From UBA4416 sp036676295 (GTDB taxonomy: Bacteria > Bacteroidota > Bacteroidia > B-17B0 > Aurantibacillaceae), in the NCBI GenBank assembly GCA_036676295.1, contig JAKFDE010000061.1, forward strand, positions 1 through 64,000: 64,000 nt of DNA, in the 5' to 3' direction. Position numbers and translations under genes: made by a program. Positions 42,629 to 51,969 of the stretch are shown in pieces; the stretch's first letter is position 1, and each line of letters opens with the position of its first letter. The notes beneath the pieces are model-generated. The model had not been told where the DNA came from and made no database searches. It saw only the letters and a list, made by a program, of their open reading frames with translations.

Positions 42629-45600
42629 TTAGATCTTTAGTCCAATAAATAAAATATCATCTGTTTGTTCGTAAGAGCCTTGCCATTCAGAAATTTCGTC
42701 GTTCAATTTTTCCTTTAATTTATCTAATGGCAAATGTTCATTCATCAATAAGAATTGTCTTAAACGCGCCGGATTGTATTTTTTGTTTTTCTCGCCACCA
42801 AACTGATCTGTTATTCCATCAGTAAACAAACATAATAGATCGTTTTTTTTAATGTGAATTGTTTTGGACGGGATCACACTATTTAAATCAGCATAACCGC
42901 CGATGTTCACGTTTTCTGAAGTGAGAGTAATAAGTTCGTTGTTTGAGATGATATACAAAGGCCTGTTGGCATTTACATACTCAATGGTACTTTTTTGTTT
43001 ATCATAACAAATTAATGAAATATCCAATCCATCGTTAATTTGGTCGGTAGTGTTTTGGCTAAAGCGAGACATAATTTCGCTTCGTAAATATTCCAGCATT
43101 TTTGCCGGGCTGTATTGACTGATGTTCACATCAATAGATTCATTTAAAATACTGCTGGTAATAAGCGACATGAAAGCGCCGGGTACACCGTGACCCGTAC
43201 AATCAATCACGGCAACATAAACCAGATCGCCTAATTCTTTTATCCAGTAATAATCACCGCTTACAATATTGCGAGGCTTATAGAAAATAAAACTTTCAGA
43301 AAAATGATTTTTTAAGATCGCCGGATTTGGTAAAATAGTTTGCTGGATACGATGCGCATATTTTATACTATCCGTCATGTCTTTATTAATGCCTTGAATT
43401 AATTGATGTTGTAATTCAATTTCCTTTTTCTTGTTTTCAATTTCAAAGGTTCTTGATTTTACTTCAAGCTCCAGTTTCATTTTTTCTCGCTTCAATCTTT
43501 TCTCGCGATTAACAATAAAGAAATATAAAAAGGCTAATATGCCCATCGAGATCAAAACATAAAACACAGTTGTTTTCCAAAAAGGTGGTTTTACACTAAA
43601 GTGATAACTAAATTCTTGAGAACTTGAAAAATCATTACTCAACGACGCTTTAACCACCAGGCTGTAATCGCCTGAGGGCAGGTTTCTGTAATTAATTTCG
43701 TTGGAACCAAACAACAGGATCCATTGCTTATCATAACCTACTAATTTGTAGGTATAATTCATTTGTTTTTGATCGGCAATGTTATTGGTATTTAAAAAGA
43801 ATTGCACGGTGTTGTGTGTGTAGTCCAACTCTAAGTTTTTTGGAATTTGATACCAATTAAAATATCCATCAAATTTAATGGTACTATAATCGCCTTTAGA
43901 AAACAGGGCGGGGTTTGTCCAATCTACGCTTCTGTTTTCTATATTAATGGCATTAATAAAAACCACTAAATTTTTTTGATTATTTTCTCCGTTGGTTTCG
44001 TTTAGGTTTTTATATTGTGTTAAGCCATCCACAGATCCGATCCAAACGATACCATCATCATCAAACACCGCTGTGTTGGGTTTGTTGTCATATGAAGCAA
44101 AACCGTTACCTTTGTTATAGGTTTTAATTTCTTTTATTTTATTTAAATAAGCATCGATTTTAATTTCGTTTAACCCATTATTAGAAATTAACCAAGCAGA
44201 TTCTTTTGAAAATAAAATGGAGTTAATGCAATTACTACTGATCCCATTTTCGGTTTTTAGTTTTTCGATACTGTTAGGAGGTGAATTATCAAAATAACGA
44301 GCTTGTAATTTGTTTTTTAAAATAATGGCACCAATATCCGAAGTTCCCAGCCACATATTTCCGTTCCAGTCTTTTGAAGCCGTTTGAACATTTTTAAAGA
44401 TGTTGTATTCGTTATTTACAAATCCGTCTTTTGGATTCAAAAGCCACACGCCTTCGTTGGAGGTGACCCAGATATTTTCATCATTATCTTGAGTTATACA
44501 AGAGGTTGTGAATTTTAATATATTGTTTATTGAAAAATGGGTAACCGAAAAAGAAAGGTCTTTATTAATAATTACCCGATCAATAATGCGATCGGTATTA
44601 TAACCTACCCAAATAGAACCGTCTTTAGCCTTAAATAAAAAAGTAATATGATTGCTATTCAAACCATTGTCCTCAGAAATAACCTTGGTTACTTGTAAAG
44701 AATTTTGTTTATTTTCTTTTGTAATAATACTAATACCTCCGCCAAAAGTACCTAGTAGTATGTTGCCATAATTATCTTCGGTAATGCTTTTGATGATAGA
44801 TTCGCTAATGCCATTTTCCCAAAAGCATCGGGTAAAGTTTTTGTTTTTGTATTTAAAGGCACCGCCACCATGCGTTCCCGACCATATAGCGCTATCCGAG
44901 GATTTGTATACACTAATTACTTTTTCTTCTTCCAGCCCCGAGTTATGATCATAGCTTAATGAGCTTTTGTTGTTCATTAATATTAAGCCATCATACAAAG
45001 TCCCTATCCACAAGTTTTTATTTTCATCTTGCTTAAAGCATAGTGGATTGTTACCATAAAAACCCTGTTTTGTTGTTACCCAACTTATTTGTCCGGGACT
45101 ATAATCATTCTCGTTTATATTTTTATCAATGGGGGCTTTTAAAAATCCAAAACCATCCGAGGCAAAATACATATTTCCATCACTGTCTTTTTCAATGCCA
45201 ACAAATCGGGTAATGTTCATTTTTGCGCCGCTTAATGAGTCTAAATTCAAATAATCTGCACTTAAGCCGCTTCTATTAATAAAATCAAATTTAATTTGTG
45301 CCACACCATTGTTCCAATCGCTAATGATCAAATTATTTTTTTTATCAAACTCTATACAAGAGATGGTTTCGCCTCGCAATAAATTGTTGGAATTGAAATT
45401 TGCAACGCGAACTAATTTATTATTAATAACTGTAGAGGATATAGAATTGGCAATTAAAGCAAATTTTGGAATTTTAGTGGAGATCGAATTCTCAATAAAA
45501 AAAAGTCCTTTATTGTAGGTAGAGATCCAAAGGTTACCATCTTCATCCATGGCCGCATCGCTCGGACTTTGAGAAATAATGTTAGGGATAGCAACAGAAT

Positions 45601-46048
45601 CTACCTTATAAGAATTGCTGCTGATATCTAAAATATAATAGCCTTTATTGGAAACAATGTGAAGCGAATTTTTTAGAAATAATATTTTCCTAATATGTCC
45701 TCTTATTTTTTTTAGAACCGAATTTGTAATAACATGATGTCCGTCATAAGCACAAAAACCATTTCTGGTTCCAATAAACAACATGTTGTTTACAAACATG
45801 AGGCTTGAAATTTCGTTGGAAGGCAAACCGTTTGTGGTTGTAACATTGTCAAACGTTTTACCATTAAATTTTGACAAGCCATTATTAGTCGCTAGCCAAA
45901 GATTTCCATAGGGATCTTCTTCAATTTGTTTAACAGTAGACTGGATCAAGCCTTCTTTTACGGAAAACTTCTGCAGGTTCATCTTTTGAGAAAAACCGGG
46001 CACAGTAATTACCGCAAACCATAGAAGTATGTAAAAGTAAAATTTCAA
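42629..46048 (-). CDS. Beta-propeller sensor with cytosolic SpoIIE-type phosphatase
   Basis: 1139 residues. After a signal peptide, about 20-720 form a two-component-regulator propeller (repeats such as EDPYGNLWLATNNGLSKFNG and ENKNLWIGTLYDGLIL). A Y_Y_Y domain lies at about 755-830 (NYRNLPSGDYSLVVKA). A membrane segment (VFYVLISMGILAFLYFF, about 845) leads into a coiled coil. The PP2C/SpoIIE phosphatase covers about 900-1139, with VSGDYYWIKE, VAVIDCTGHGVPGAFMS and LCLFTDGITDQFG carrying the metal Asp residues. It should translate a periplasmic signal into dephosphorylation of a cytosolic protein, perhaps an anti-sigma antagonist. No kinase or STAS partner lies alongside, so the output is unknown. 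57 bp downstream of the Omp85-type gene. Confidence 0.92.
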   Translation of the reverse strand: MKFYFYILLWFAVITVPGFSQKMNLQKFSVKEGLIQSTVKQIEEDPYGNLWLATNNGLSKFNGKTFDNVTTTNGLPSNEISSLMFVNNMLFIGTRNGFCAYDGHHVITNSVLKKIRGHIRKILFLKNSLHIVSNKGYYILDISSNSYKVDSVAIPNIISQSPSDAAMDEDGNLWISTYNKGLFFIENSISTKIPKFALIANSISSTVINNKLVRVANFNSNNLLRGETISCIEFDKKNNLIISDWNNGVAQIKFDFINRSGLSADYLNLDSLSGAKMNITRFVGIEKDSDGNMYFASDGFGFLKAPIDKNINENDYSPGQISWVTTKQGFYGNNPLCFKQDENKNLWIGTLYDGLILMNNKSSLSYDHNSGLEEEKVISVYKSSDSAIWSGTHGGGAFKYKNKNFTRCFWENGISESIIKSITEDNYGNILLGTFGGGISIITKENKQNSLQVTKVISEDNGLNSNHITFLFKAKDGSIWVGYNTDRIIDRVIINKDLSFSVTHFSINNILKFTTSCITQDNDENIWVTSNEGVWLLNPKDGFVNNEYNIFKNVQTASKDWNGNMWLGTSDIGAIILKNKLQARYFDNSPPNSIEKLKTENGISSNCINSILFSKESAWLISNNGLNEIKIDAYLNKIKEIKTYNKGNGFASYDNKPNTAVFDDDGIVWIGSVDGLTQYKNLNETNGENNQKNLVVFINAINIENRSVDWTNPALFSKGDYSTIKFDGYFNWYQIPKNLELDYTHNTVQFFLNTNNIADQKQMNYTYKLVGYDKQWILLFGSNEINYRNLPSGDYSLVVKASLSNDFSSSQEFSYHFSVKPPFWKTTVFYVLISMGILAFLYFFIVNREKRLKREKMKLELEVKSRTFEIENKKKEIELQHQLIQGINKDMTDSIKYAHRIQQTILPNPAILKNHFSESFIFYKPRNIVSGDYYWIKELGDLVYVAVIDCTGHGVPGAFMSLITSSILNESIDVNISQYSPAKMLEYLRSEIMSRFSQNTTDQINDGLDISLICYDKQKSTIEYVNANRPLYIISNNELITLTSENVNIGGYADLNSVIPSKTIHIKKNDLLCLFTDGITDQFGGEKNKKYNPARLRQFLLMNEHLPLDKLKEKLNDEISEWQGSYEQTDDILFIGLKI

Positions 46049-46105
46049 CCAGAGTGAATTTAATACAAGTTTAATTAAAAAACACTAAAAGTTTTAGTTT
46101 TTCGA

Positions 46106-47875
46106 CTAAAATAATGCCGTTAGGCCTGCGTGTATTTTTCCGGTGCGTAGATCAAAACCGGTGTTGAATTGTTTGCCTAATCCATAGCTTAAATTAAAGA
46201 TGCCCGCTTTAGTGTCAAAATTAATGCCGGCACCCACACTCATAGGGGTATCTGTAGTAAAGCCTAATACGCTGTTGCTTTCGTACCAAGCTCCTTCGGC
46301 AAACAAAAACATGTTTGAGTTTTTTTCGAACAAAAACCTATATTCTAATGTTGGAATGACATATGAAGAAGCATAGATGCTTTCTTCATCAAAACCTCTA
46401 AGGGTTCGCAAACCACCAATTCTAAAGAGTTCGTTTTTATAAATGGTATTACCAAATACACTACCAAACTGAGACGATAATTTGATGACGTGGTTTTTGT
46501 ACAAATTAATATAACCAACCATTGTGCCTTCTGTTTGGTACTGAGATGTTTTTAATTGCAATTGCGCATAAGCCAGATCATTTATTTTTGGATTCTTTTT
46601 AATTTGCCGGTTACCGACTGAACCAATGATGTTAATGCCAAATCCTTTTTTGGGATTATACTTATAATCATATTTTTCTAAAGCTAAGCCCAGGCCATAG
46701 GCTTTTGTGATTACATCGGCATATTCTGGCAACACCGTAATGTTGGTTAAGCCCGATGTAGAAATTAAACTGGCATTGCGTTGTTTGTAGAATACTTTAA
46801 TGTGATTCAGGCCACTGAAATAATAATTTAAACCAATGCTGTTATTTACATCTAAAAAAGTAGTGTCTTTTTTATATAGCTTAATACTGTAATCAACACC
46901 CACCGGCAAGCCCAACAAATAAGGATAAATAACACTGGCTTTCAGATCTTGTGTTTGGCTTTGTAGTCTGCGCCAGTTAATATCAAAGGTTTCGCCGTTC
47001 TTTAAAATGGTATTAATCAATTTAATTTTAACATCACCCGTAAAAACCGTTTTCCCATTCTCGCTTGGCAATATTCCAACAATACCATCAAATTGAGAAG
47101 CATTTTTCTTTTCTAAAAACAAATACAATTTATTTTGCTTGTCTGTTAAGCGCAATATCGGCGGACTTTTTTCAGTTAAAAAAGGCAGTTGTTTTATTTT
47201 TTTTGATACTGATCTAAAGGTCTCTTCTTTGTAAGGCATGCCATTTTTTATACTTAAATATCGGAATAAAAATTTTTGATTGACCTTGCCGCTTCCTTCT
47301 GTAATTAAGCTGTCCAGCTTTACAAATACGTTTTTTTCAACATTAAGTCTGGCACTAACTTCTGAATTTGAAATTTGTAAACTATCCAGTTTTACATTTA
47401 CAAAAGGGTATCCATTATTTTCATAATACACTATTATTTTTTCTGTAAGCTTTGATAGTTCGGTATATTTAAAGGGCCGTTTCGAAAAAAAATGTTCGGC
47501 ATAACCTATTTTGTGCATTAGCGCCTCGTCTTTTTTAGAGTAGTTCAAACTCAACCACTTGTAGCGTTGACCAATAAAAATAAATGCGCTATAACTTAAA
47601 GAATCCTGTTTAACGCTATCTATGCTGGCTTCCAGATAACCATCATTAATTAATGAAAGATAAACGGTATTTAATTCTTTAGTTATAAAAGCTTTTTGAG
47701 AGAATTGCTTTTTATAAACGATCTTTTTGAAAACCGATTGACTATCGGTATTAATAATGTGTAATTTATAATTTAACTGACCAAAAGTGATACAGGAAAT
47801 GCATAAAAAAACAAGAAGTAAATATGTGGGCTTTTGTTTCAATACAAATGAAGTCCTAAGGTAAATAAATTTCAT
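46106..47875 (-). CDS. Omp85-superfamily outer-membrane protein (BamA/TamA-like)
   Basis: 589 residues with a signal peptide (LLLVFLCISCITFGQ). POTRA-like repeats lie at about 105-255: ELSKLTEKIIVYYENNGYPFVNVKLD and FLFRYLSIKNGMPYKEETFRSV. A C-terminal beta-barrel follows, with the Omp85 signature GGLRTLRGFDEESIYAS near 478-494 and an end in Phe (IHAGLTALF). The family inserts or exports proteins at the outer membrane. It is shorter than BamA and more like TamA or a surface-antigen protein. It diverges from a T9SS cargo gene (110 bp) and lies before the propeller phosphatase gene. Confidence 0.88.
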   Translation of the reverse strand: MKFIYLRTSFVLKQKPTYLLLVFLCISCITFGQLNYKLHIINTDSQSVFKKIVYKKQFSQKAFITKELNTVYLSLINDGYLEASIDSVKQDSLSYSAFIFIGQRYKWLSLNYSKKDEALMHKIGYAEHFFSKRPFKYTELSKLTEKIIVYYENNGYPFVNVKLDSLQISNSEVSARLNVEKNVFVKLDSLITEGSGKVNQKFLFRYLSIKNGMPYKEETFRSVSKKIKQLPFLTEKSPPILRLTDKQNKLYLFLEKKNASQFDGIVGILPSENGKTVFTGDVKIKLINTILKNGETFDINWRRLQSQTQDLKASVIYPYLLGLPVGVDYSIKLYKKDTTFLDVNNSIGLNYYFSGLNHIKVFYKQRNASLISTSGLTNITVLPEYADVITKAYGLGLALEKYDYKYNPKKGFGINIIGSVGNRQIKKNPKINDLAYAQLQLKTSQYQTEGTMVGYINLYKNHVIKLSSQFGSVFGNTIYKNELFRIGGLRTLRGFDEESIYASSYVIPTLEYRFLFEKNSNMFLFAEGAWYESNSVLGFTTDTPMSVGAGINFDTKAGIFNLSYGLGKQFNTGFDLRTGKIHAGLTALF

Positions 47876-47983
47876 ATTAAACGGCCGGCGACCTTAAAAA
47901 GTATCTGCAATCCTTATTTTAACGCACTAACCTGATCAAGGAACAAAAAAAGGTTTATATTTATAATTCAATTATATGATCGA

Positions 47984-49078
47984 ATGAAAACAATAGTTAT
48001 TCTATTCGCGTTTTTAAGCGCTTCTGTTGTGTTAAATGCACAAACACCAATTTCTATCACATCGGTTAACATGCCCGTTATTAATGATGATGTTTTGTAT
48101 AGCTCTGCTAACCTTAATTCCATAGGTGATTATACGGTAACAGGAGCTAATTATCTATGGGATTTTTCTACCCTTGATTCTACAGGTCAAGATTCAAGAA
48201 AATTTCAGCCAAGTTTACAAACACCTTATGGTTTTTATTTTTTCCCACCTAAATACGGCGAAAAAATCCTTGATTCATTTCCAATACCATCCGGGTTAGG
48301 GTTTTCCGTTAAAAATATTTATAGTTTTTACAAAAAAAACGGAACCATTTCTTTTAATTCAGAAGGCCTTGGTTTAACCATGAACGGCATACCCGTTGGA
48401 GCTACGTATAGCGATGAGGATGAATTGTACACATTTCCTTTAGATTATACAGACAGAGATTCAACGACGTTCAAGTTATCTACACCTTCAAACACAATGA
48501 TCCCTTTTTCTTATAAAAAGCAAGGTTACCGTATTACTCAGGCAGATGGTTGGGGTACAATTATTACGCCTTATGGTACAGCGCCTTGTTTAAGAGTGGT
48601 AACAACCCAATACTCTATTGACACCATTACGATAGCTGCTTTGCCTGCTCCGTTCAATAAACTTGGATTTCCTAATTACATGCGCAGCTATCAATGGTTA
48701 ACCCTAGGAGAAAAAATTCCTTATTTAGAAGTTTCGGGCAATGTGGTTGGTGGAAATTTTACCCCCACACAAGCCAGATACCGCGATATATTAAGACATT
48801 TTGTTGGGATCAAGGAAGAACAAAACGAGCTGACTTTTTCTGTATTTCCCAACCCTTCCTGTTCAGAATTAACGATCTTGTTATCTCAGCACGAGTTACC
48901 GGTAATGTCTGAAATTACAGATCTGCAAGGGAAAATCATAAAAACCCAACAATTAGAGGGCAATCGTTCTATAATAAATACACACCTATTAAATGTGTCT
49001 AATATAGCAGCCGGAATGTATTTTTTAAACCTGACAACCAATACCGGAAAACAATCCATAAAAATTTCGATACAATAG
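47984..49078 (+). CDS. T9SS-secreted protein of unknown function
   Basis: 364 residues with a signal peptide (ILFAFLSASVVLNAQ). The mature region (about 20-280) starts TPISITSVNMPVINDDVLYSSA and shows no enzyme motif I recognise; it may be beta-sandwich. The last 80 residues form a T9SS type A sorting domain: TFSVFPNPSCSELTILLS, MSEITDLQGKIIKTQQ, NIAAGMYFLNLTTNTGKQSIKI. Several Bacteroidota surface proteins share the N-terminal opening motif, but I cannot name the family. Single gene, divergent from the Omp85 gene. Confidence 0.85.
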   Translation: MKTIVILFAFLSASVVLNAQTPISITSVNMPVINDDVLYSSANLNSIGDYTVTGANYLWDFSTLDSTGQDSRKFQPSLQTPYGFYFFPPKYGEKILDSFPIPSGLGFSVKNIYSFYKKNGTISFNSEGLGLTMNGIPVGATYSDEDELYTFPLDYTDRDSTTFKLSTPSNTMIPFSYKKQGYRITQADGWGTIITPYGTAPCLRVVTTQYSIDTITIAALPAPFNKLGFPNYMRSYQWLTLGEKIPYLEVSGNVVGGNFTPTQARYRDILRHFVGIKEEQNELTFSVFPNPSCSELTILLSQHELPVMSEITDLQGKIIKTQQLEGNRSIINTHLLNVSNIAAGMYFLNLTTNTGKQSIKISIQ

Positions 49079-49110
49079 TTTTGTTTCATCAATAAATCAA
49101 TTATTTTTAC

Positions 49111-49126
49111 CCTGTCGGCCGACAGG
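49111..49126. repeat. GC-rich palindrome CCTGTCGGCCGACAGG
   Basis: A perfect 16-base palindrome upstream of the His/Cys-rich gene, in AT-rich surroundings. It is of the kind seen as extragenic repeats in Bacteroidota genomes; only one copy is in this window. A regulator site is possible. Confidence 0.4.
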
Positions 49127-49164
49127 CAGGCACAAACTATAATTAACAAATAAAAAACATCATT

Positions 49165-49506
49165 ATGAGTTCTCATCACGACGATCACGATCAGCCAGTA
49201 AGCGAAACAAAACCAGTAGCGTTTCGTACGCCTTTAATTTTAGCTTTAGTTACTGTATTTGCTATATTATTATTAGTTAGTACTTGCGATAAAAAAGAAG
49301 AATGTTGCTGCGAGGGCGAAGAAAAGTGTGAAACCAAATGTGAAGATAAACACGGAGAACACCATGGTGCTGAAGCAAAAGACGGACACCATGAAGCAGC
49401 GGCAGCAGCTGTTGTTACAGAAACGGTAGCGGTTGCAGATTCTAGCACAACAGCTCACGATACAGCACACGTTCATGTTGAGCATGCAGCAGAAGCCCAT
49501 CACTAG
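49165..49506 (+). CDS. Small single-helix membrane protein with His/Cys-rich tails
   Basis: 113 residues. The N-terminus MSSHHDDHD is His/Asp-rich. One membrane helix spans about 30-46 (ILALVTVFAILLLVS), followed by a Cys-rich stretch with six Cys in about 20 residues (CDKKEECCCEGEEKCETKC), then a His/Ala/Glu-rich tail (HGEHHGAEAKDGHH, HDTAHVHVEHAAEAHH). The composition suggests metal binding at the membrane, for example zinc, copper or nickel, but no family is known to me. Intact start and stop and a strong terminator downstream make it a real gene. Tail composition is low-complexity, so homology searches will be poor. Confidence 0.75.
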   Translation: MSSHHDDHDQPVSETKPVAFRTPLILALVTVFAILLLVSTCDKKEECCCEGEEKCETKCEDKHGEHHGAEAKDGHHEAAAAAVVTETVAVADSSTTAHDTAHVHVEHAAEAHH

Positions 49507-49526
49507 TAGAAAATAAAGAACAGATA

Positions 49527-49566
49527 AAAAGGTCTTGCCAGAGTATGGCAAGGCCTTTTCTTTTTG
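49527..49566 (+). terminator. Intrinsic terminator after the His/Cys-rich gene
   Basis: AAAAGGTCTTGCCA pairs with TGGCAAGGCCTTTT around a 5-base loop, followed by TCTTTTTG. Confidence 0.85.
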
Positions 49567-49620
49567 ATTTTGCCGATTAAGCCATAATTCGTAGTTTTAC
49601 GCACCTTAAAAAAATTTAAA

Positions 49621-50805
49621 ATGGCTACAGATAATTTTCAAGCACACGATTATTACTTAATGGATGAATTGTTAAGCGATGAACATAAATTAATTCGTGA
49701 TACAGCCCGCGCATGGGTAAAAAAAGAAGTAACTCCTATCGTAGAAGAAGCTTGCCAAACAACTACATTTCCTAAACAGTGGATCAAAGGTTTAGCTGAG
49801 ATCGGTGCTTTTGGACCTTATATTCCTGCAGAATACGGCGGCCCTGGTTTAGACCAGATCTCTTATGGATTAATTATGCAAGAATTGGAACGTGGCGATA
49901 GCGGTTTACGCTCTACAGCTTCTGTACAAAGTTCTTTAGTAATGTTTCCTATTTATACTTATGGAAGCGAAGAACAAAAGAAAAAATATTTGCCAAAATT
50001 AGCTACAGGCGACCTAATGGGTTGTTTTGGTTTAACAGAACCGGATCATGGATCTAATCCATCAGGCATGTTAACTAACTTTAAAGATGCCGGTGATGGT
50101 AAACACGTTATTTTAAATGGTGCTAAAATGTGGATCAGTAATTCTCCGTTTGCGGATATTGCCGTTGTTTGGGCAAAAGACGAAGCGGGTGATATCAGAG
50201 GTTTAGTAGTTGAGAGAGGCATGGAAGGTTTTACAACTCCTGAAACTCATGGTAAATGGAGCTTACGCGCAAGCGCTACCGGAGAGTTAGTTTTTGATAA
50301 TGTAAAAGTTCCTAAAGAAAATATTTTTCCAAACATTAAAGGATTAAAAGGACCATTAGGTTGTTTAAATTCAGCTCGTTTTGGTATTGCTTGGGGAGTG
50401 ATTGGCGCAGCAATGGATTGTTATGACAGCGCTTTGCGTTATAGCAAAGAACGTATCCAGTTTGGTAAACCAATCGGTGCTTTTCAGTTAACTCAAAAAA
50501 AATTAGCCGAAATGATCACTGAGATCACTAAAGCACAATTATTAACTTGGAGATTGGGTGTGTTGAAAAACGAACACCGCGCAACACCTGCTCAAATTAG
50601 CATGGCTAAACGTAATAATGTAAACATGGCTTTACAAATTGCACGCGAAGCTCGTCAAATTCATGGCGGCATGGGTATTACCGGCGAATATCCTATTATG
50701 CGTCACATGATGAATTTAGAATCGGTGATCACTTACGAAGGAACTCACGACATCCATTTATTAATTACAGGAATGGATGTAACCGGATTCAATGCTTTTT
50801 CTTAA
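49621..50805 (+). CDS. gcdH: Glutaryl-CoA dehydrogenase (acyl-CoA dehydrogenase family)
   Basis: A 394-residue flavin-dependent acyl-CoA dehydrogenase. The closest subfamily is glutaryl-CoA dehydrogenase, which oxidises and decarboxylates glutaryl-CoA to crotonyl-CoA in lysine/tryptophan breakdown. Evidence: STASVQSSLVMFPIYTYGSEEQKKKYLP, GCFGLTEPDHGSNP, KMWISNSPFADIAVVWAK and catalytic Glu near 373 in VITYEGTHDIHLL. Length is normal and the GCDH-type RS(T/V)-x-SVQSSLVM region is retained. No other lysine-degradation genes are nearby. Single gene with its own terminator. Confidence 0.88.
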   Translation: MATDNFQAHDYYLMDELLSDEHKLIRDTARAWVKKEVTPIVEEACQTTTFPKQWIKGLAEIGAFGPYIPAEYGGPGLDQISYGLIMQELERGDSGLRSTASVQSSLVMFPIYTYGSEEQKKKYLPKLATGDLMGCFGLTEPDHGSNPSGMLTNFKDAGDGKHVILNGAKMWISNSPFADIAVVWAKDEAGDIRGLVVERGMEGFTTPETHGKWSLRASATGELVFDNVKVPKENIFPNIKGLKGPLGCLNSARFGIAWGVIGAAMDCYDSALRYSKERIQFGKPIGAFQLTQKKLAEMITEITKAQLLTWRLGVLKNEHRATPAQISMAKRNNVNMALQIAREARQIHGGMGITGEYPIMRHMMNLESVITYEGTHDIHLLITGMDVTGFNAFS

Positions 50806-50823
50806 TCGAAATAATGAGTTATA

Positions 50824-50857
50824 AAAAAACCTCTGCTAATTTTAGCAGAGGTTTTTT
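50824..50857. terminator. Bidirectional intrinsic terminator
   Basis: AAAAAACCTCTGCTAA and TTAGCAGAGGTTTTTT form a long perfect stem with almost no loop between gcdH and the convergent lipoprotein gene. Confidence 0.85.
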
Positions 50858-50874
50858 GTTTTATGGAAGAGCTA

Positions 50875-51846
50875 TTACCAATAGCCTAAAGTTTTGTCTT
50901 TTGTTTTATTATTATAGGTCCATTCTACTTTCCAGCCATAAGGACATTGATTTGTTCCTACAGATACTGCATTTCCTGAAGCGTCAACGCCAAATAAACA
51001 ATTTAAGGTAAAGGCCTTACTGGCTACTTTTATATCTACCTCGCCCTGAATTGGAGCCCAGGCACCACAAGTTGTATTCCATACAATAGGAGTTACTACC
51101 TGGCTAGTAAAGGCATCTCCATCGCGAGTCGTGCCATAGTTTTCTAAATTACTTAACCCGTTTGATGTTCCTATACCTTCGCCCGTACAAGTTAAAACAC
51201 TGGTAGTTCCATTCCACGTATAAGTAAATTTACGGTAGATATTATAAATAGCTGTGCTTGTTCCGTCAAAGATCACATTTAAATTATCACCTGTTACAGA
51301 GGTTATTAAACTACTCTGACCCATGAATAATAACTCAAACCAAGTACCGCCGCTTATATTAGTAATATATTGAGTACCGTCTAACTGAACGCTTTTTCCG
51401 TCAGAAGCTCTGGTAATTTTATAGGCCTGATAATCTATTTTCATCACACAGCCCGCTTGTTTCCAGCGTTTTCCGGTAGCATAATCTACAATAGTTACTC
51501 TTATTGATCCTGTTCTGGTACGATTATTACAGGTTGTTCCGTTGTATACCAATAAAACGCTTCCTAAATAAGCGCCAGTTGTATCAACGCTTAAACCACA
51601 AATATTACCCATGATACCATTGGTGCCCTGAGTGCCGGAAGTTCTGCCATGTAATAAAGGTTGATTGCTAATTACATCATGAATATCATTAACAGCAGCA
51701 TCGTTTTCGCCTTGCGCGGTTCTTGTATCGGCAGAGGTTTGCCCATCTTCGTTTTTAAATGCTTTTTTCTTTTTACAGCCCGTAAACGTTAAGGTTGAAA
51801 TAAACATTAAGACTGAAAGGCCTAATAAAATTTTCTTTGTGGTCAT
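50875..51846 (-). CDS. Putative lipoprotein of unknown function
   Basis: 323 residues. Signal peptide with lipobox TFTGC (Cys near 23) followed directly by KKKK. The usual Bacteroidota surface-export signal is acidic after the Cys, so this one should stay on the periplasmic side, though that is inference. The mature part is rich in Thr, Gly and Asn. It has several conserved-looking Cys (TCNNRT, AGCVMKI, LTCTGEG, TTCGAWA, LNCLFG, NQCPYGW) that may form disulfides. No named domain recognised. Single gene. Confidence 0.78.
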   Translation of the reverse strand: MTTKKILLGLSVLMFISTLTFTGCKKKKAFKNEDGQTSADTRTAQGENDAAVNDIHDVISNQPLLHGRTSGTQGTNGIMGNICGLSVDTTGAYLGSVLLVYNGTTCNNRTRTGSIRVTIVDYATGKRWKQAGCVMKIDYQAYKITRASDGKSVQLDGTQYITNISGGTWFELLFMGQSSLITSVTGDNLNVIFDGTSTAIYNIYRKFTYTWNGTTSVLTCTGEGIGTSNGLSNLENYGTTRDGDAFTSQVVTPIVWNTTCGAWAPIQGEVDIKVASKAFTLNCLFGVDASGNAVSVGTNQCPYGWKVEWTYNNKTKDKTLGYW

Positions 51847-51969
51847 TGTTATTCTTTTAAGGTTTAATGAAATTGAAGATATTTAGTGCAATGATAGTAA
51901 CAAAACACATACCATTGTTTTGTTAAAACCACCTAAACTGGTTTAAAAACCACCAATTACCAAAATAAG

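Noticed and set aside
49191..49551. Two minus-strand ORFs opposite the His/Cys-rich gene
   Set aside because: Antisense shadows of a low-complexity gene; the plus-strand gene has proper start, helix and terminator.
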